A model generated the notes under the pieces. That model searched no databases, had not been told where the DNA came from, and saw only the letters and a list, made by a program, of their open reading frames with translations. DNA of 41,893 nt from Spirochaetales bacterium. GTDB taxonomy: Bacteria > Spirochaetota > Spirochaetia > JAFGXN01. This document shows positions 8,845 through 17,068 of this stretch, piece after piece. Location: positions 1 to 41,893 of the forward strand of contig JAFGXN010000048.1 of NCBI GenBank assembly GCA_016936615.1. The letters run 5' to 3'. A program made the position numbers and the translations under genes. Within the stretch, counting starts at the first letter, position 1; every line of letters starts with the position of its first letter.

Positions 8845-9468
8845 ATGAAAAAGCAAATAACCATATTCATAGCAATAATTTTTCTGTCTAGCTGCTACAC
8901 CTTGAAACACCAAAGACCTTTTTCTGTTTCAACCAAAGACGCAATAGAAATAGAGAACACCCACCCAGTAGCGATGAACAATATCTCAACAGAGATAATC
9001 CACATGCAGCATGTCGCGAAGGTGACAAACATGAGAAAGGAGTATGACTTTTTTTGGGGCAACAACTTTTATTATGACTTTTACTCCTCAAAGAACTACT
9101 GTGAGAACATGCTACAGCTAAATAATTTTAATATTTATAGAGAAAATTTTACTGCTTTCAAGAACCCGAAACCTTCTATGGCAAGATTTCAAATCTACCC
9201 GTATGTCAAGGATCTATCGCTCTACCAAGTCTCTGATCTAATTTCAACCAGCCTTTCTGGGAAAGTTACCACAGAGTGGGTAATCTATGACACCTTTTAT
9301 GAAAAAGTTGTCTATAAAAAAGAGTTTATTGGCTCTACAAAGTTTTTAAACCTTCCCAAAATCAAAGGCACCCAGGTCCTTGGCTTAGTCGCAGAAGATG
9401 CCTTCAACAACGGCTTCCAAAAATTCTTCTACGACAACGACATGAGGACAATTTTGATTAAAGAGTAG
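8845..9468 (+). CDS. Lipoprotein resembling the N-terminal domain of the upstream protease
   Basis: A 207-residue protein, MKKQITIFIAIIFLSSC with a lipobox Cys17 and an AGGAGA ribosome binding site. The segment TTEWVIYDTFYEKVVYKKEF followed by AFNNGFQKFF lines up by eye with SLTWEVLDTNKNSIVFVSEE followed by AFQKAVLKL of the protease. The two products therefore probably share one domain, here without a protease. Such domains are common in envelope assembly or transport auxiliary lipoproteins, but I cannot name the family. It starts 8 bases after the protease stop and is the last gene of the operon. Confidence 0.7.
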   Translation: MKKQITIFIAIIFLSSCYTLKHQRPFSVSTKDAIEIENTHPVAMNNISTEIIHMQHVAKVTNMRKEYDFFWGNNFYYDFYSSKNYCENMLQLNNFNIYRENFTAFKNPKPSMARFQIYPYVKDLSLYQVSDLISTSLSGKVTTEWVIYDTFYEKVVYKKEFIGSTKFLNLPKIKGTQVLGLVAEDAFNNGFQKFFYDNDMRTILIKE

Positions 9469-9487
9469 AAAAATTAAATTTTTTCTA
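9466..9487 (+). terminator. Possible AT-only hairpin ending the lipoprotein operon
   Basis: TAGAAAAA...TTTTTCTA forms an A/T-only hairpin that overlaps the stop codon of the last lipoprotein gene, with T residues in the 3' arm. Weak, but it is the only candidate between the operon and the MCP gene. Confidence 0.35.
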
Positions 9488-9527
9488 ACACAACTCTAAT
9501 ATTCTGTTAAATTTTTAAAATCGATAG

Positions 9528-9561
9528 TATAATTAACCTATCCCCGTTGTAAAAATCGGGG
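9528..9561 (+). promoter_or_regulatory. -10 box and 5'-leader hairpin of the MCP gene
   Basis: TATAAT at 9528-9533 would place the transcript start near 9540. CCCCG (9542-9546) and CGGGG (9557-9561) then form a hairpin at the very 5' end of the mRNA, followed by the ribosome binding site GGGAG before the ATG at 9576. No good -35 box is seen, which could mean another sigma factor or an activator. The G/C stem stands out in AT-rich sequence. Confidence 0.5.
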
Positions 9562-9575
9562 TATAGGGAGATTTT

Positions 9576-11228
9576 ATGAAAAATTTATTCAAGAGGTACT
9601 CAACCGAAAAAGAAAAAAGTTCGGCAAGATTACTGTTCATTTCTTCGTGCGTAATCTTTGTAATCATGGCACTGTTCTGGGTGGCTAGCTTCATCAACAA
9701 GGCAGACAAATTTTACCCAATTGCAATCCCAATTTGCATGGTAGTCGTTCTCACAGGAATATTTCTGAACATCGCGGGACACAAAAGGTTTTTCACCGAT
9801 GTGGTGCTAATCTGCATTATATTTTTATTCCTTGTTTCACAAAAATTCGCAAGCGATAATTCCCCAGATTATGTTGTCCGAAACGGAATGATGTTAATGA
9901 TAATCTCATTACTTATCGGAGACAGACTCTACCAACACATCTACAACTTCGTTGCAATTTCAGCAATGTTCTTCATCGTCTTCTTCACAAACTACATGCC
10001 AGAGATTGGCGCAGCCCAATTCACAGACCTAAGCGAAGCCCAAATTTTCAACTTCATTGTCAGCATCGGGCTGATACTAATTTCATTCGGTGCAGCACTT
10101 TTTAAGACTAGGATGTCTAGGAAAAAGTTACGTGCGGCGGAACAGGAAGCGGCCGAGAACCAGGCAATGTTTGATTCACTTGAGGAAGCACTGCTCAAAA
10201 GTAGCCAGGATCTTGATATTGGACAGAACATTCAGACAGTATCTGAGAACTTAGTCCGACTTGTCCTATCGATAACAAGCTATGTATCATCGATGAAAGA
10301 TGAAATTTTTTCCCTATCTGAAGGAATCAAAAAGGCAAAAGAAGAGAATCGTGTTGTAGTTGACTTTTTCAAAGTCGTAATAGAGAACCTTCAGAAGCAG
10401 AACAAGATAGTAGCAGAGGCGACAGAGAATATCCATGAAGTTAAGGAAAAAGTTACTAGTCTCTCATCCTCAACCGAAGGACAGCGACAGACCTTACAGA
10501 AAATGGAAAGTCTCTCCTCTAGCACAAAACAGGAGATAGACCGAACATCGGAGTCAATACAAAATATCTCTTCTGTCTCAAAGAATATGTTGGATTTTAT
10601 CTCAATAATTTCAGGAATAGCAGCTCAGACCAACCTCCTCTCAATGAATGCGACGATAGAGGCTGCACACGCTGGGGCGGCAGGAAAAGGATTCTCCATT
10701 GTTGCAGATGAGATCAAGAAGCTAGCTGACCTCACCACAAAAAACACAAAGATAATATCTCAAAATCTTCGTGCTACAATCAACAATGTCGAAGAGACAG
10801 TAGACGTCATGCACGAGACTGAGGTTTTTTTTGAAAATTTCTCCTCAGAATTTACGACAGTAAACAGCCACAGTACCAACTTAATAGAAGAATTAAGTCG
10901 ATTATCAACCCTTGCAGATGAGGTTGGATTTTATGCAAGCCAAATGAGCACGACCTCAGAAGATGTATCAAGCTCAATCTCAAAGATGGAGAAGATCCTC
11001 TCCAACAACGAAGAGGATATGGAAGGAATTATCCAAGCATCAGAGAAAATCCACTCATCCCTTGTCCATCGATTTCTCGATATAGAACGACAATTCAACA
11101 ACATAACAGCCCAAGCAGAGAAGCTCAAAGCTCTTGGCAACACAAACAGCAAGACAGTTCAATCTCTTGGCCAACAAGTAGGCGAAATGAAGCAACAAAA
11201 AGGATGCAAAATCCCAGAATTCGTATAA
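9576..11228 (+). CDS. Methyl-accepting chemotaxis protein with six-TM N-terminus
   Basis: A 550-residue chemoreceptor. The first about 185 residues hold six predicted membrane helices with short loops and no extracytoplasmic ligand domain, so sensing may occur in or at the membrane, or through a partner. From about 190 the protein is a long coiled coil. The hairpin tip that binds CheA/CheW is present near 345-395 ([21 protein letters not shown], then [15 protein letters not shown]). No HAMP domain is obvious and no C-terminal CheR-docking pentapeptide is seen. Alternating Glu/Gln pairs in the coiled coil are candidate methylation sites. Monocistronic between its own leader hairpin and a strong terminator. 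Confidence 0.93.
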   Translation: MKNLFKRYSTEKEKSSARLLFISSCVIFVIMALFWVASFINKADKFYPIAIPICMVVVLTGIFLNIAGHKRFFTDVVLICIIFLFLVSQKFASDNSPDYVVRNGMMLMIISLLIGDRLYQHIYNFVAISAMFFIVFFTNYMPEIGAAQFTDLSEAQIFNFIVSIGLILISFGAALFKTRMSRKKLRAAEQEAAENQAMFDSLEEALLKSSQDLDIGQNIQTVSENLVRLVLSITSYVSSMKDEIFSLSEGIKKAKEENRVVVDFFKVVIENLQKQNKIVAEATENIHEVKEKVTSLSSSTEGQRQTLQKMESLSSSTKQEIDRTSESIQNISSVSKNMLDFISIISGIAAQTNLLSMNATIEAAHAGAAGKGFSIVADEIKKLADLTTKNTKIISQNLRATINNVEETVDVMHETEVFFENFSSEFTTVNSHSTNLIEELSRLSTLADEVGFYASQMSTTSEDVSSSISKMEKILSNNEEDMEGIIQASEKIHSSLVHRFLDIERQFNNITAQAEKLKALGNTNSKTVQSLGQQVGEMKQQKGCKIPEFV

Positions 11229-11249
11229 CAATAAGCTTTTAGATAAATT

Positions 11250-11273
11250 AAAGCCCCTCAGCGGGGCTTTTTT
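11250..11273 (+). terminator. Rho-independent terminator of the MCP gene
   Basis: AAAGCCCC (11250-11257), a TCAGC loop, then GGGGCTTT (11263-11270) followed by more T residues: a strong stem with a T tract, 22 bases after the stop codon. Confidence 0.92.
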
Positions 11274-11284
11274 AATGAAAAATA

Positions 11285-11313
11285 TTGACCTCCAAGATAA
11301 AACAAATTATTAT
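11285..11313 (+). promoter_or_regulatory. Sigma70-type promoter of the DUF4190/DUF2752 pair
   Basis: TTGACC (11285-11290) and TATTAT (11308-11313), 17-base spacer. An AAGGAG ribosome binding site at 11330-11335 precedes the ATG at 11341. Confidence 0.65.
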
Positions 11314-11340
11314 AATCTAAACACAATTAAGGAGTTATAA

Positions 11341-11688
11341 ATGAGTGATACAAACACCTCTCAAAACACAAACCTACAGCCACACAGAGGAACTACTGTT
11401 CTAGTTCTCGGAATACTAGGCTTTATTCCTTGCTGCGGAATGATATTAGGAATAATTGCATGGGTTCTTGGTTCTATAGATCTAAAAAAGATAGATGCAG
11501 GTCTTATGGATCCTTCTGGACGGGGTAATACTAATGCAGGAAAAATTCTTGGAATAATTTCAACCATACTATGGATTCTTGTTATTATTTTATACATCGT
11601 GATTTTTGTAATCATGGGAGTTGCAGCAATAAATAGTCCAGAATTTGCTGATGCTTTAAATGAAGCCATCGAATCTGGTTCATACTAG
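11341..11688 (+). CDS. DUF4190-type small membrane protein
   Basis: A 115-residue protein. After a polar N-terminus come two membrane segments: LGILGFIPCCGMILGIIAW near 22-40 and a longer one near 72-98. Gly/Cys-rich phrases and SIDLKKI between the helices match the DUF4190 family, small inner-membrane proteins without a known role. It has a good promoter and ribosome binding site. The DUF2752 gene follows after 3 bases; the two families often occur together, so they probably work as a unit. Confidence 0.75.
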   Translation: MSDTNTSQNTNLQPHRGTTVLVLGILGFIPCCGMILGIIAWVLGSIDLKKIDAGLMDPSGRGNTNAGKILGIISTILWILVIILYIVIFVIMGVAAINSPEFADALNEAIESGSY

Positions 11689-11691
11689 AAG

Positions 11692-12105
11692 ATGAAAATA
11701 GAAGTTGTTCCTGTTCAAAGATCCTACTACAAAGTTTGCCTTGTTCCGTTGTTTTTTCTACTTGTTTGGGGACTATTGATAATAACAACTCTCTATTTAT
11801 CTAACAAATTTAACAAACCTGTGACCCTTTGTGTTTTCAAAAAGGTCACAGGGATTGCTTGCCCCACCTGTGGAGCAACCCGAGGTGTTCTCGCTTTTTT
11901 TTCTGGACACCCTATTCAAATGATCAAATACAATCCATTCTTCTTCACACTAGGAGTTCTTTGGTCTCTAAAGATCGTAATAGAATTCACCGTAGGCAAA
12001 CACCTAATCCTCCGCACCTCACGACCAGAGAAAATAGCAATCTGGACAGCACTGACAGTCCTCTTCTCAATCAATTGGGCTTATGTGATAATTTATGTGA
12101 AATAG
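11692..12105 (+). CDS. DUF2752 membrane protein
   Basis: A 137-residue protein with the family signature ACPTCGATRGVLAFFSGH near residues 57-74, a CxxC motif next to a membrane helix, and helices before and after (near 15-37, 80-100 and 115-135). DUF2752 proteins are inner-membrane proteins of unknown function. The CxxC could bind metal or be redox active; that is inference. It starts 3 bases after the DUF4190 stop with only a GAAG-like ribosome binding site, consistent with translational coupling. Confidence 0.85.
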   Translation: MKIEVVPVQRSYYKVCLVPLFFLLVWGLLIITTLYLSNKFNKPVTLCVFKKVTGIACPTCGATRGVLAFFSGHPIQMIKYNPFFFTLGVLWSLKIVIEFTVGKHLILRTSRPEKIAIWTALTVLFSINWAYVIIYVK

Positions 12106-12125
12106 CTAAATTTGGTTTTATACAT

Positions 12126-12154
12126 TTGACTGCCAGAGCTTTCTGTAGTATAAG
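12126..12154 (+). promoter_or_regulatory. Sigma70-type promoter of the RHH antitoxin gene
   Basis: TTGACT (12126-12131), a 17-base spacer, TATAAG (12149-12154). It is immediately followed by the inverted repeat at 12154-12177. Confidence 0.75.
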
Positions 12155-12177
12155 GAAAATATCGGGCAATATTTTCC
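12154..12177 (+). promoter_or_regulatory. Operator-like inverted repeat
   Basis: GGAAAATAT-CGGGCA-ATATTTTCC is a perfect 9-bp inverted repeat that begins at the last base of the -10 box and covers the start site. RHH antitoxins usually bind such repeats, so self-repression by the downstream gene product is likely. It would also fold as a leader hairpin. Confidence 0.6.
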
Positions 12178-12236
12178 ATAGAAAATCAAGATTTTTATGT
12201 CCATGCGATTTTAAAGCGTGAGGAGGTGTACAATAA

Positions 12237-12443
12237 ATGGCCGTAGTTAGTGTTAGACTTAATGAAGAAGAAGAAAAAATCCTCGAATTCCTTATCAAAT
12301 ACTTCAATGAAGACAAATCAACTCTATTCAAGAAATCAATGCTAGAGCTTTATGAAGACATACAAGACATAAAATTCATCGAAGAAAATATCGAAACAAA
12401 AAAGAATCCGAAATTTATAACAGGCGACGAGTTGTTTTCGTAG
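12237..12443 (+). CDS. DUF6290/RelB-like ribbon-helix-helix antitoxin, no toxin adjacent
   Basis: A 68-residue protein. The N-terminus MAVVSVRLNEEEEKILEFL is a ribbon-helix-helix DNA-binding strand and first helix. A second helix and an acidic C-terminal tail follow, typical for the DUF6290/RelB-like antitoxins that neutralise RelE-type toxins. AGGAGG lies 10 bases upstream. No RelE-like ORF follows before the next promoter (12470), so it is an orphan, possibly a solitary regulator or a relic of a toxin-antitoxin pair. Confidence 0.8.
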   Translation: MAVVSVRLNEEEEKILEFLIKYFNEDKSTLFKKSMLELYEDIQDIKFIEENIETKKNPKFITGDELFS

Positions 12444-12469
12444 GAACATATTCTCAAAAGGCTTTTTTA

Positions 12470-12498
12470 TTGATTTTTACCCAAAATAATCATAATAT
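12470..12498 (+). promoter_or_regulatory. Sigma70-type promoter of the 607-residue exported protein gene
   Basis: TTGATT (12470-12475), a 17-base spacer, TAATAT (12493-12498). An AAGGAG site lies before the ATG at 12517. Confidence 0.6.
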
Positions 12499-12516
12499 AC
12501 ATAAAAAGGAGCCTTT

Positions 12517-14340
12517 ATGAAAAAGACTTTAATAACAACAATAATGCTGACCATAGCAATGGTGACATTTGCGAATGGAACAGAAAGTTACGGTCCTGAC
12601 ATAGTAGAGAGTTCAGGTCAAATCTTTATAGAGAAAGAACATCCCCATGTTTCAATAGAGAAAGAGTTAATAATTGTAGAACTCGGAGACCCTGCATCAA
12701 AATATGATGTATTCTACACCTTCTACAATGATTCAGATAACACAGAAACAGTTCTGTGTGCTTTCCCATACTCGATACAAAAAAAACTAAGTTATTCAGG
12801 AGTCAAACAAAAAAATATTGATGAAACAGAGTATGTAATAACTAGAGGAGGGGAATTTTACGATATATTCGCATCCAGTCTCCATAGCTTCCTAGTACTA
12901 TCAGACGAAAGCAGATATTCAAAGGAAAACTCTGAATCAATATCAAAAGAACTAGCAGAAATACCAGTTAACACAAAAATCCTGAAAATAATTTCATGGA
13001 AAGATTTTATTGCAGAGGGAAAAGCAAAAACAAGCAATAAAGGATACGAACACTCCTACGATCCGACCCTCTTTACAATTACAAAAGATGGAAAAACTAT
13101 CGGAATTTCAGATGTAATAATTGAATACGAATACTTAAACGAGTTAGAAACAGAGCCAGACTTCTATAACGGAGGAAAAACAAAGAACAATGAGAAAACC
13201 TTAACTCTTAAGGTCAATATATACTTCCAGTACGAACTAAATTTCTCTCCCTCAAGCGAAACAAAAGTCCATATTTCATATAACCAATTGTCATTTACTA
13301 GATACGAAGGGGGTTTGGGAGGATCGATGAAAACCCTTCAAGCAAACTACATCATAGGAACAGGACGATATTGGAAAGGGCCTATAAAAGAATTCGCTGT
13401 AGTACAGAAAATAGAACCAAGATGGAACAAGGTTTTTCATGATTTTCCAAAAGAATTCAAGCAAATACAAACAGAGAGACCAGGTCTCACAGTTTTTCAT
13501 GCAAAAAACTATGAGCCAGGACAAGACGATACATTCTCAACTCTTTTTTCTAATGAAACAACAACTGATCCTGAAGAAATTGAACCCTCATGGGAGCAGA
13601 TGCGATGGATGGCAAAAAACTTTTTCCTAAACCAAAGTTCATATAAAAACTATACGGTCTCTGAAAAATCTTTTGACAGGCAGTTTGAAATAGTTTCTTC
13701 GACATATGATTTCTCCTCATCATGGTACAAACCATTACCATCAAAATATTTAAAACAACCAACATTTATTATCATAGATGATTATACAATTGCAAAAAGC
13801 ACAAATGAGCCAGAAATGGCATTCGATTCAATACAAGAGACACCTTGGATTCCAGAAAATCCAGACGACTACCTATATTTCGAAATCTCAAGACCTGTAG
13901 AGGCAATCCATATAATCTGTGGAACATTTTACAACAAGACTAACCGAAAAATCACCTATCTAACAGATCAAGAAAACAAATACAATCTATATTCACAAGG
14001 AGAAATAGAAATAATAAACCTTCAAACAAAAGAGACTACCAAAGCAAAATATCCTATTATTGATAAATACTCAAAAGGCGTACAACGGTCAACTCAATTT
14101 GGAACACCATACGAAGTAAATCTTCTCCAAGGTCAATATGGAATAAGAGTAATAAACCAAAGTACCGATATCAAGCACAGAAGCATTTCAAACCTCAAAC
14201 TTATTCCGAGAACCCCAATATCGAAGGAAATTGATTCTCTCTTCAAAGAAGAATTAAAATTAATAAAATTCTATAACTCCTCAGAGAATACAGGATTCGT
14301 TGATAGGTCCTCATATTTTAGACTACCATTAAGCAAGTAA
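12517..14340 (+). CDS. Exported protein with DUF4424-like N-terminus and discoidin-like C-terminus
   Basis: A 607-residue protein. The signal peptide MKKTLITTIMLTIAMVTFAN has no lipobox. Residues about 30-330 resemble secreted DUF4424-type proteins: VSIEKELIIVELGDP, then YTFYNDSDNTETVLCAFPYS, and a late LSFTRYEGG. Residues about 420-595 look like a discoidin or NADase-type glycan-binding fold (AFDSIQETPWIPENPDDYLYFEI, then KTNRKITYLTD and NLYSQGEIEI), a module common in spirochaete exported proteins. It may bind a surface glycan; both domain calls are by eye. A lipoprotein gene follows 10 bases downstream in one operon. Confidence 0.6.
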   Translation: MKKTLITTIMLTIAMVTFANGTESYGPDIVESSGQIFIEKEHPHVSIEKELIIVELGDPASKYDVFYTFYNDSDNTETVLCAFPYSIQKKLSYSGVKQKNIDETEYVITRGGEFYDIFASSLHSFLVLSDESRYSKENSESISKELAEIPVNTKILKIISWKDFIAEGKAKTSNKGYEHSYDPTLFTITKDGKTIGISDVIIEYEYLNELETEPDFYNGGKTKNNEKTLTLKVNIYFQYELNFSPSSETKVHISYNQLSFTRYEGGLGGSMKTLQANYIIGTGRYWKGPIKEFAVVQKIEPRWNKVFHDFPKEFKQIQTERPGLTVFHAKNYEPGQDDTFSTLFSNETTTDPEEIEPSWEQMRWMAKNFFLNQSSYKNYTVSEKSFDRQFEIVSSTYDFSSSWYKPLPSKYLKQPTFIIIDDYTIAKSTNEPEMAFDSIQETPWIPENPDDYLYFEISRPVEAIHIICGTFYNKTNRKITYLTDQENKYNLYSQGEIEIINLQTKETTKAKYPIIDKYSKGVQRSTQFGTPYEVNLLQGQYGIRVINQSTDIKHRSISNLKLIPRTPISKEIDSLFKEELKLIKFYNSSENTGFVDRSSYFRLPLSK

Positions 14341-14350
14341 GGAAAAAAAA

Positions 14351-16249
14351 ATGAAAAAGACAACAATAATATTATTTATGATCATGTTGATTTTTTCTTG
14401 TAAAAAGGAAAAAAGTCCCGTTACAATAGAAATAACTCTGAAGAATTCAGAAGATAACACAAAAAAAACAGAATTTATTCAACAAGCCATAGAAATAACA
14501 GGAGAAAATCGAAGAAATCCCAATAATGAAAAAATAGAAAACGAAACAATAATAGTTCTTCATTCTCAGGAAGGGAATTCAACAGTCTACAAAAAAGAAG
14601 ACATAAATCTTTTTTACAATAACAATCAAATGACTAACGAGAGAATATTTCCTACAGATTTCGACTTATATGATACTCCTTGTTTTTATGTTGCCAATGC
14701 AATAGAAATATTCAGCGTAGAAAAAGATAAAAAGCAAAAGAATCTTCCATTAGTAGATAAACAACGAGACTTAGAGAACCATATTAAATCAGCCATCGAT
14801 TGGCTAAAAAAAAATGAACCATATGAATTTTCTTATGGAAATTATCAAGATGATCATTTAAATACTTTCCAAAAAGATTCCTATTATAATGAGTTCCTGG
14901 AATCATGGGTACAAATTCCAGAGTTAAAACAGACACAAGATCAAGAAAGTTTCTTTGATGAATCTGTTCCATGGGTAATCAGTTTCCCAGAACCAACATT
15001 TTTGAAAAAAATTGTCGTTACAAAAGCAAACGAGCCAATAATAATCCTAGAACACTACAAAAAAGAGTATATATATTTTCGATCCAAAATAACAGGACCA
15101 TTTAATAAAATATCATACCTAAACACAGTGAATAAAGAAAATGATATAATTTTTGCTGCAGAACCATATTCAATTGAAAATATCGAAGAAGAAAAAGAAG
15201 AAGAAACAATTGAATGGTTCTACAACTCGGACTTAATTGTAAGACGCAAAAAAGAAAAAGTTCGAAATGAAAACATAGATATTTTTTTCGCTGATGGGGA
15301 GACTATAATAATTTTCTCATCTAAAGACTATAGAGATATACAAATACTAAAAGGCAATACAGCAAATGTTATATTCAACGGTTACGATTCTGATTTTTCC
15401 GAAATCATTAAAACCCTCAGCCATGGGAATTATATATACTATCTTCCAGAAATAGAGAATATTGAATCAATAGAAATAGATAAATTAAATCAGATTGCAA
15501 TAAAAATAAATATCTTGAATTGCTTTAGAGAAAAATTTGAAGCAGAAGATATTATAAAAATTAATAATCCGGAAGGAATATGGAAAAATGAAAACATTCT
15601 CGATATCTCGACAAATCTAATAATAGATCTTGAAGCCCGTGAAAACAAAAATAACTACAATTTTCTAGAAAAGAAGATTCCCATGGAAATAGCAAAAATA
15701 TTACTCGAAGAATTCAAAATCGAAGTAAACCAGGGGAAAAATGGTTATAAAATTATCACTGATAAGGCAAAAATAAGCGATATAGAGGAAATCAAACTAA
15801 CCTTTGATAAAAACAGAGAAAACCTTGCAATGCATCTATCTTCAAACAAGACTGATCAGCTAATATTTTTCTCAAAACAAAAAGAACCAATAGAATATAA
15901 TCATAGGACATTAGAAAATCAGGAAGGATACTCCCAATCAATAAAGTATATACCTCTTTCCTTTAACGAAGGTAAATTCCTTTATGCAATAGAAAGAATA
16001 CACACTCTGAATAACTCAGAGCAAGTCTCTGAGTTCTGGTTAGCCTCAGAAGGCAAAGAAATCAAACCGATACCCGAAAATTCTCAAATTAAATTATCTG
16101 AATACAAAAGCTTTTTCTACTTCTCTTTTGATAATTCTGGTTTCAAAATTTTTCAGAATATATATCAAAGCAATGGAAGTTTCTTCGAACAAAAAGAAAA
16201 AACTGAAAGTTTCGACTTTCTTCTATTTTATATAGTTGATGGCCGCTAA
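14351..16249 (+). CDS. Large lipoprotein, unknown function
   Basis: A 632-residue protein, MKKTTIILFMIMLIFSC with a lipobox Cys17, then a Lys-rich linker (KKEKSPVTIEI). The mature protein is very rich in K, E, N and I and has no domain I recognise. Part of it (about 120-200) again shows a DUF4424-like or discoidin-like pattern (NEFLESWVQIPELKQTQDQ, then PWVISFPEPTFLKKIVVT), so it may carry a glycan-binding fold like its upstream partner. A GGAAAAAA tract lies before the ATG. Probably co-transcribed with the 607-residue protein gene. Confidence 0.65.
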   Translation: MKKTTIILFMIMLIFSCKKEKSPVTIEITLKNSEDNTKKTEFIQQAIEITGENRRNPNNEKIENETIIVLHSQEGNSTVYKKEDINLFYNNNQMTNERIFPTDFDLYDTPCFYVANAIEIFSVEKDKKQKNLPLVDKQRDLENHIKSAIDWLKKNEPYEFSYGNYQDDHLNTFQKDSYYNEFLESWVQIPELKQTQDQESFFDESVPWVISFPEPTFLKKIVVTKANEPIIILEHYKKEYIYFRSKITGPFNKISYLNTVNKENDIIFAAEPYSIENIEEEKEEETIEWFYNSDLIVRRKKEKVRNENIDIFFADGETIIIFSSKDYRDIQILKGNTANVIFNGYDSDFSEIIKTLSHGNYIYYLPEIENIESIEIDKLNQIAIKINILNCFREKFEAEDIIKINNPEGIWKNENILDISTNLIIDLEARENKNNYNFLEKKIPMEIAKILLEEFKIEVNQGKNGYKIITDKAKISDIEEIKLTFDKNRENLAMHLSSNKTDQLIFFSKQKEPIEYNHRTLENQEGYSQSIKYIPLSFNEGKFLYAIERIHTLNNSEQVSEFWLASEGKEIKPIPENSQIKLSEYKSFFYFSFDNSGFKIFQNIYQSNGSFFEQKEKTESFDFLLFYIVDGR

Positions 16250-16255
16250 CTGCGA

Positions 16256-16273
16256 CCCCCTTCGGGGGAATTT
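16256..16273 (+). terminator. Hairpin between convergent genes
   Basis: CCCCC-TTC-GGGGG (equivalently a UUCG tetraloop on a 4-bp C/G stem), then AATTTT on the + strand. A compact stable stem with a short T run, 6 bases after the stop of the + gene and just before the stop of the - gene. Confidence 0.6.
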
Positions 16274-17068
16274 TCACATCTCAAGATAATCGAAGCGACA
16301 CTGCTGCAGATCAATCTGCGGCGCTCGCCCGCTTCGATAATAATACCTGATCTCATCCCGCGTCCGGCCCTTGATCCCATCCTTAAGCAGATTAACTGCG
16401 GAGACATTCTTCTCGCACGACGCAACGAAAATGTTCAGAATTGTGTAAGCCTTTTCATCCGACTCCTGAAACGACAGCGACAGCGACGACGTCACTAAAA
16501 CCAACTTTTTCAAGGAAAAAACATAATCAACCACCGCCTGAATCTCTTCATCGAGAAGACCAGTAGGTCTATCAAAAAAATAATCCAAATCCACCGACAC
16601 AGCAATCTTCTTGCCACCCAGACTGGCCAGACAGTCAGACAACTCCTCGAAGAATACCACTCGAATCAAATCCGCCTTCGCCTCAAGATCCTCATACCTT
16701 CCCATCTCAAACAACTTCTTCTTCGCATATTGAAGCCTCTCTGCACGATGACACTCAGAAACCTCCCCAGTACAGACCCAGATCACCTGCGACACAATCT
16801 CAGGCAACAGCGGTTCAATCCAGTTGTGACACTGCACAAAATTCTCAAACTCCTCGCCCCTCTTCGACCAAGCAGTTGCAGGCGAATAATCAGAATGATG
16901 ATCAAAATTCACAAGAACCATACCTTTATAACCAGACTCAATCGAATAATTTTTTACAAAAAAATAAGAATCCCCATGATTCTCAGCAATATACAACTCA
17001 ACATCCTTTGATCCGCTGCAACCAACAACAAAGAGAAAAAAAATATAAATTATACAAATTTTTCTCAC
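16274..17068 (-). CDS. UPF0489-family lipoprotein
   Basis: A 264-residue protein. The leader MRKICIIYIFFLFVVGC ends in a lipobox Cys17 and is followed by SGSKD. The mature part has VNFDHHSDY near residues 52-60 and VSVDLDYFFD near 158-167, the paired His/Asp motifs of UPF0489 (related to human C5orf22), which resemble metal sites of arginase/deacetylase-fold enzymes. The activity is unknown. It starts at GTG inside GTGA, overlapping the HD-GYP stop by 4 bases, so translation is coupled. Being lipidated, it should act outside the cytoplasm, which is unusual for this family as I know it. Confidence 0.8.
   Translation of the reverse strand: MRKICIIYIFFLFVVGCSGSKDVELYIAENHGDSYFFVKNYSIESGYKGMVLVNFDHHSDYSPATAWSKRGEEFENFVQCHNWIEPLLPEIVSQVIWVCTGEVSECHRAERLQYAKKKLFEMGRYEDLEAKADLIRVVFFEELSDCLASLGGKKIAVSVDLDYFFDRPTGLLDEEIQAVVDYVFSLKKLVLVTSSLSLSFQESDEKAYTILNIFVASCEKNVSAVNLLKDGIKGRTRDEIRYYYRSGRAPQIDLQQCRFDYLEM

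Noticed and set aside
11829-12221. 130-residue + strand ORF overlapping the DUF2752 gene
   Set aside because: An alternative frame of the clear DUF2752 gene that runs on into the promoter and operator region of the antitoxin gene.
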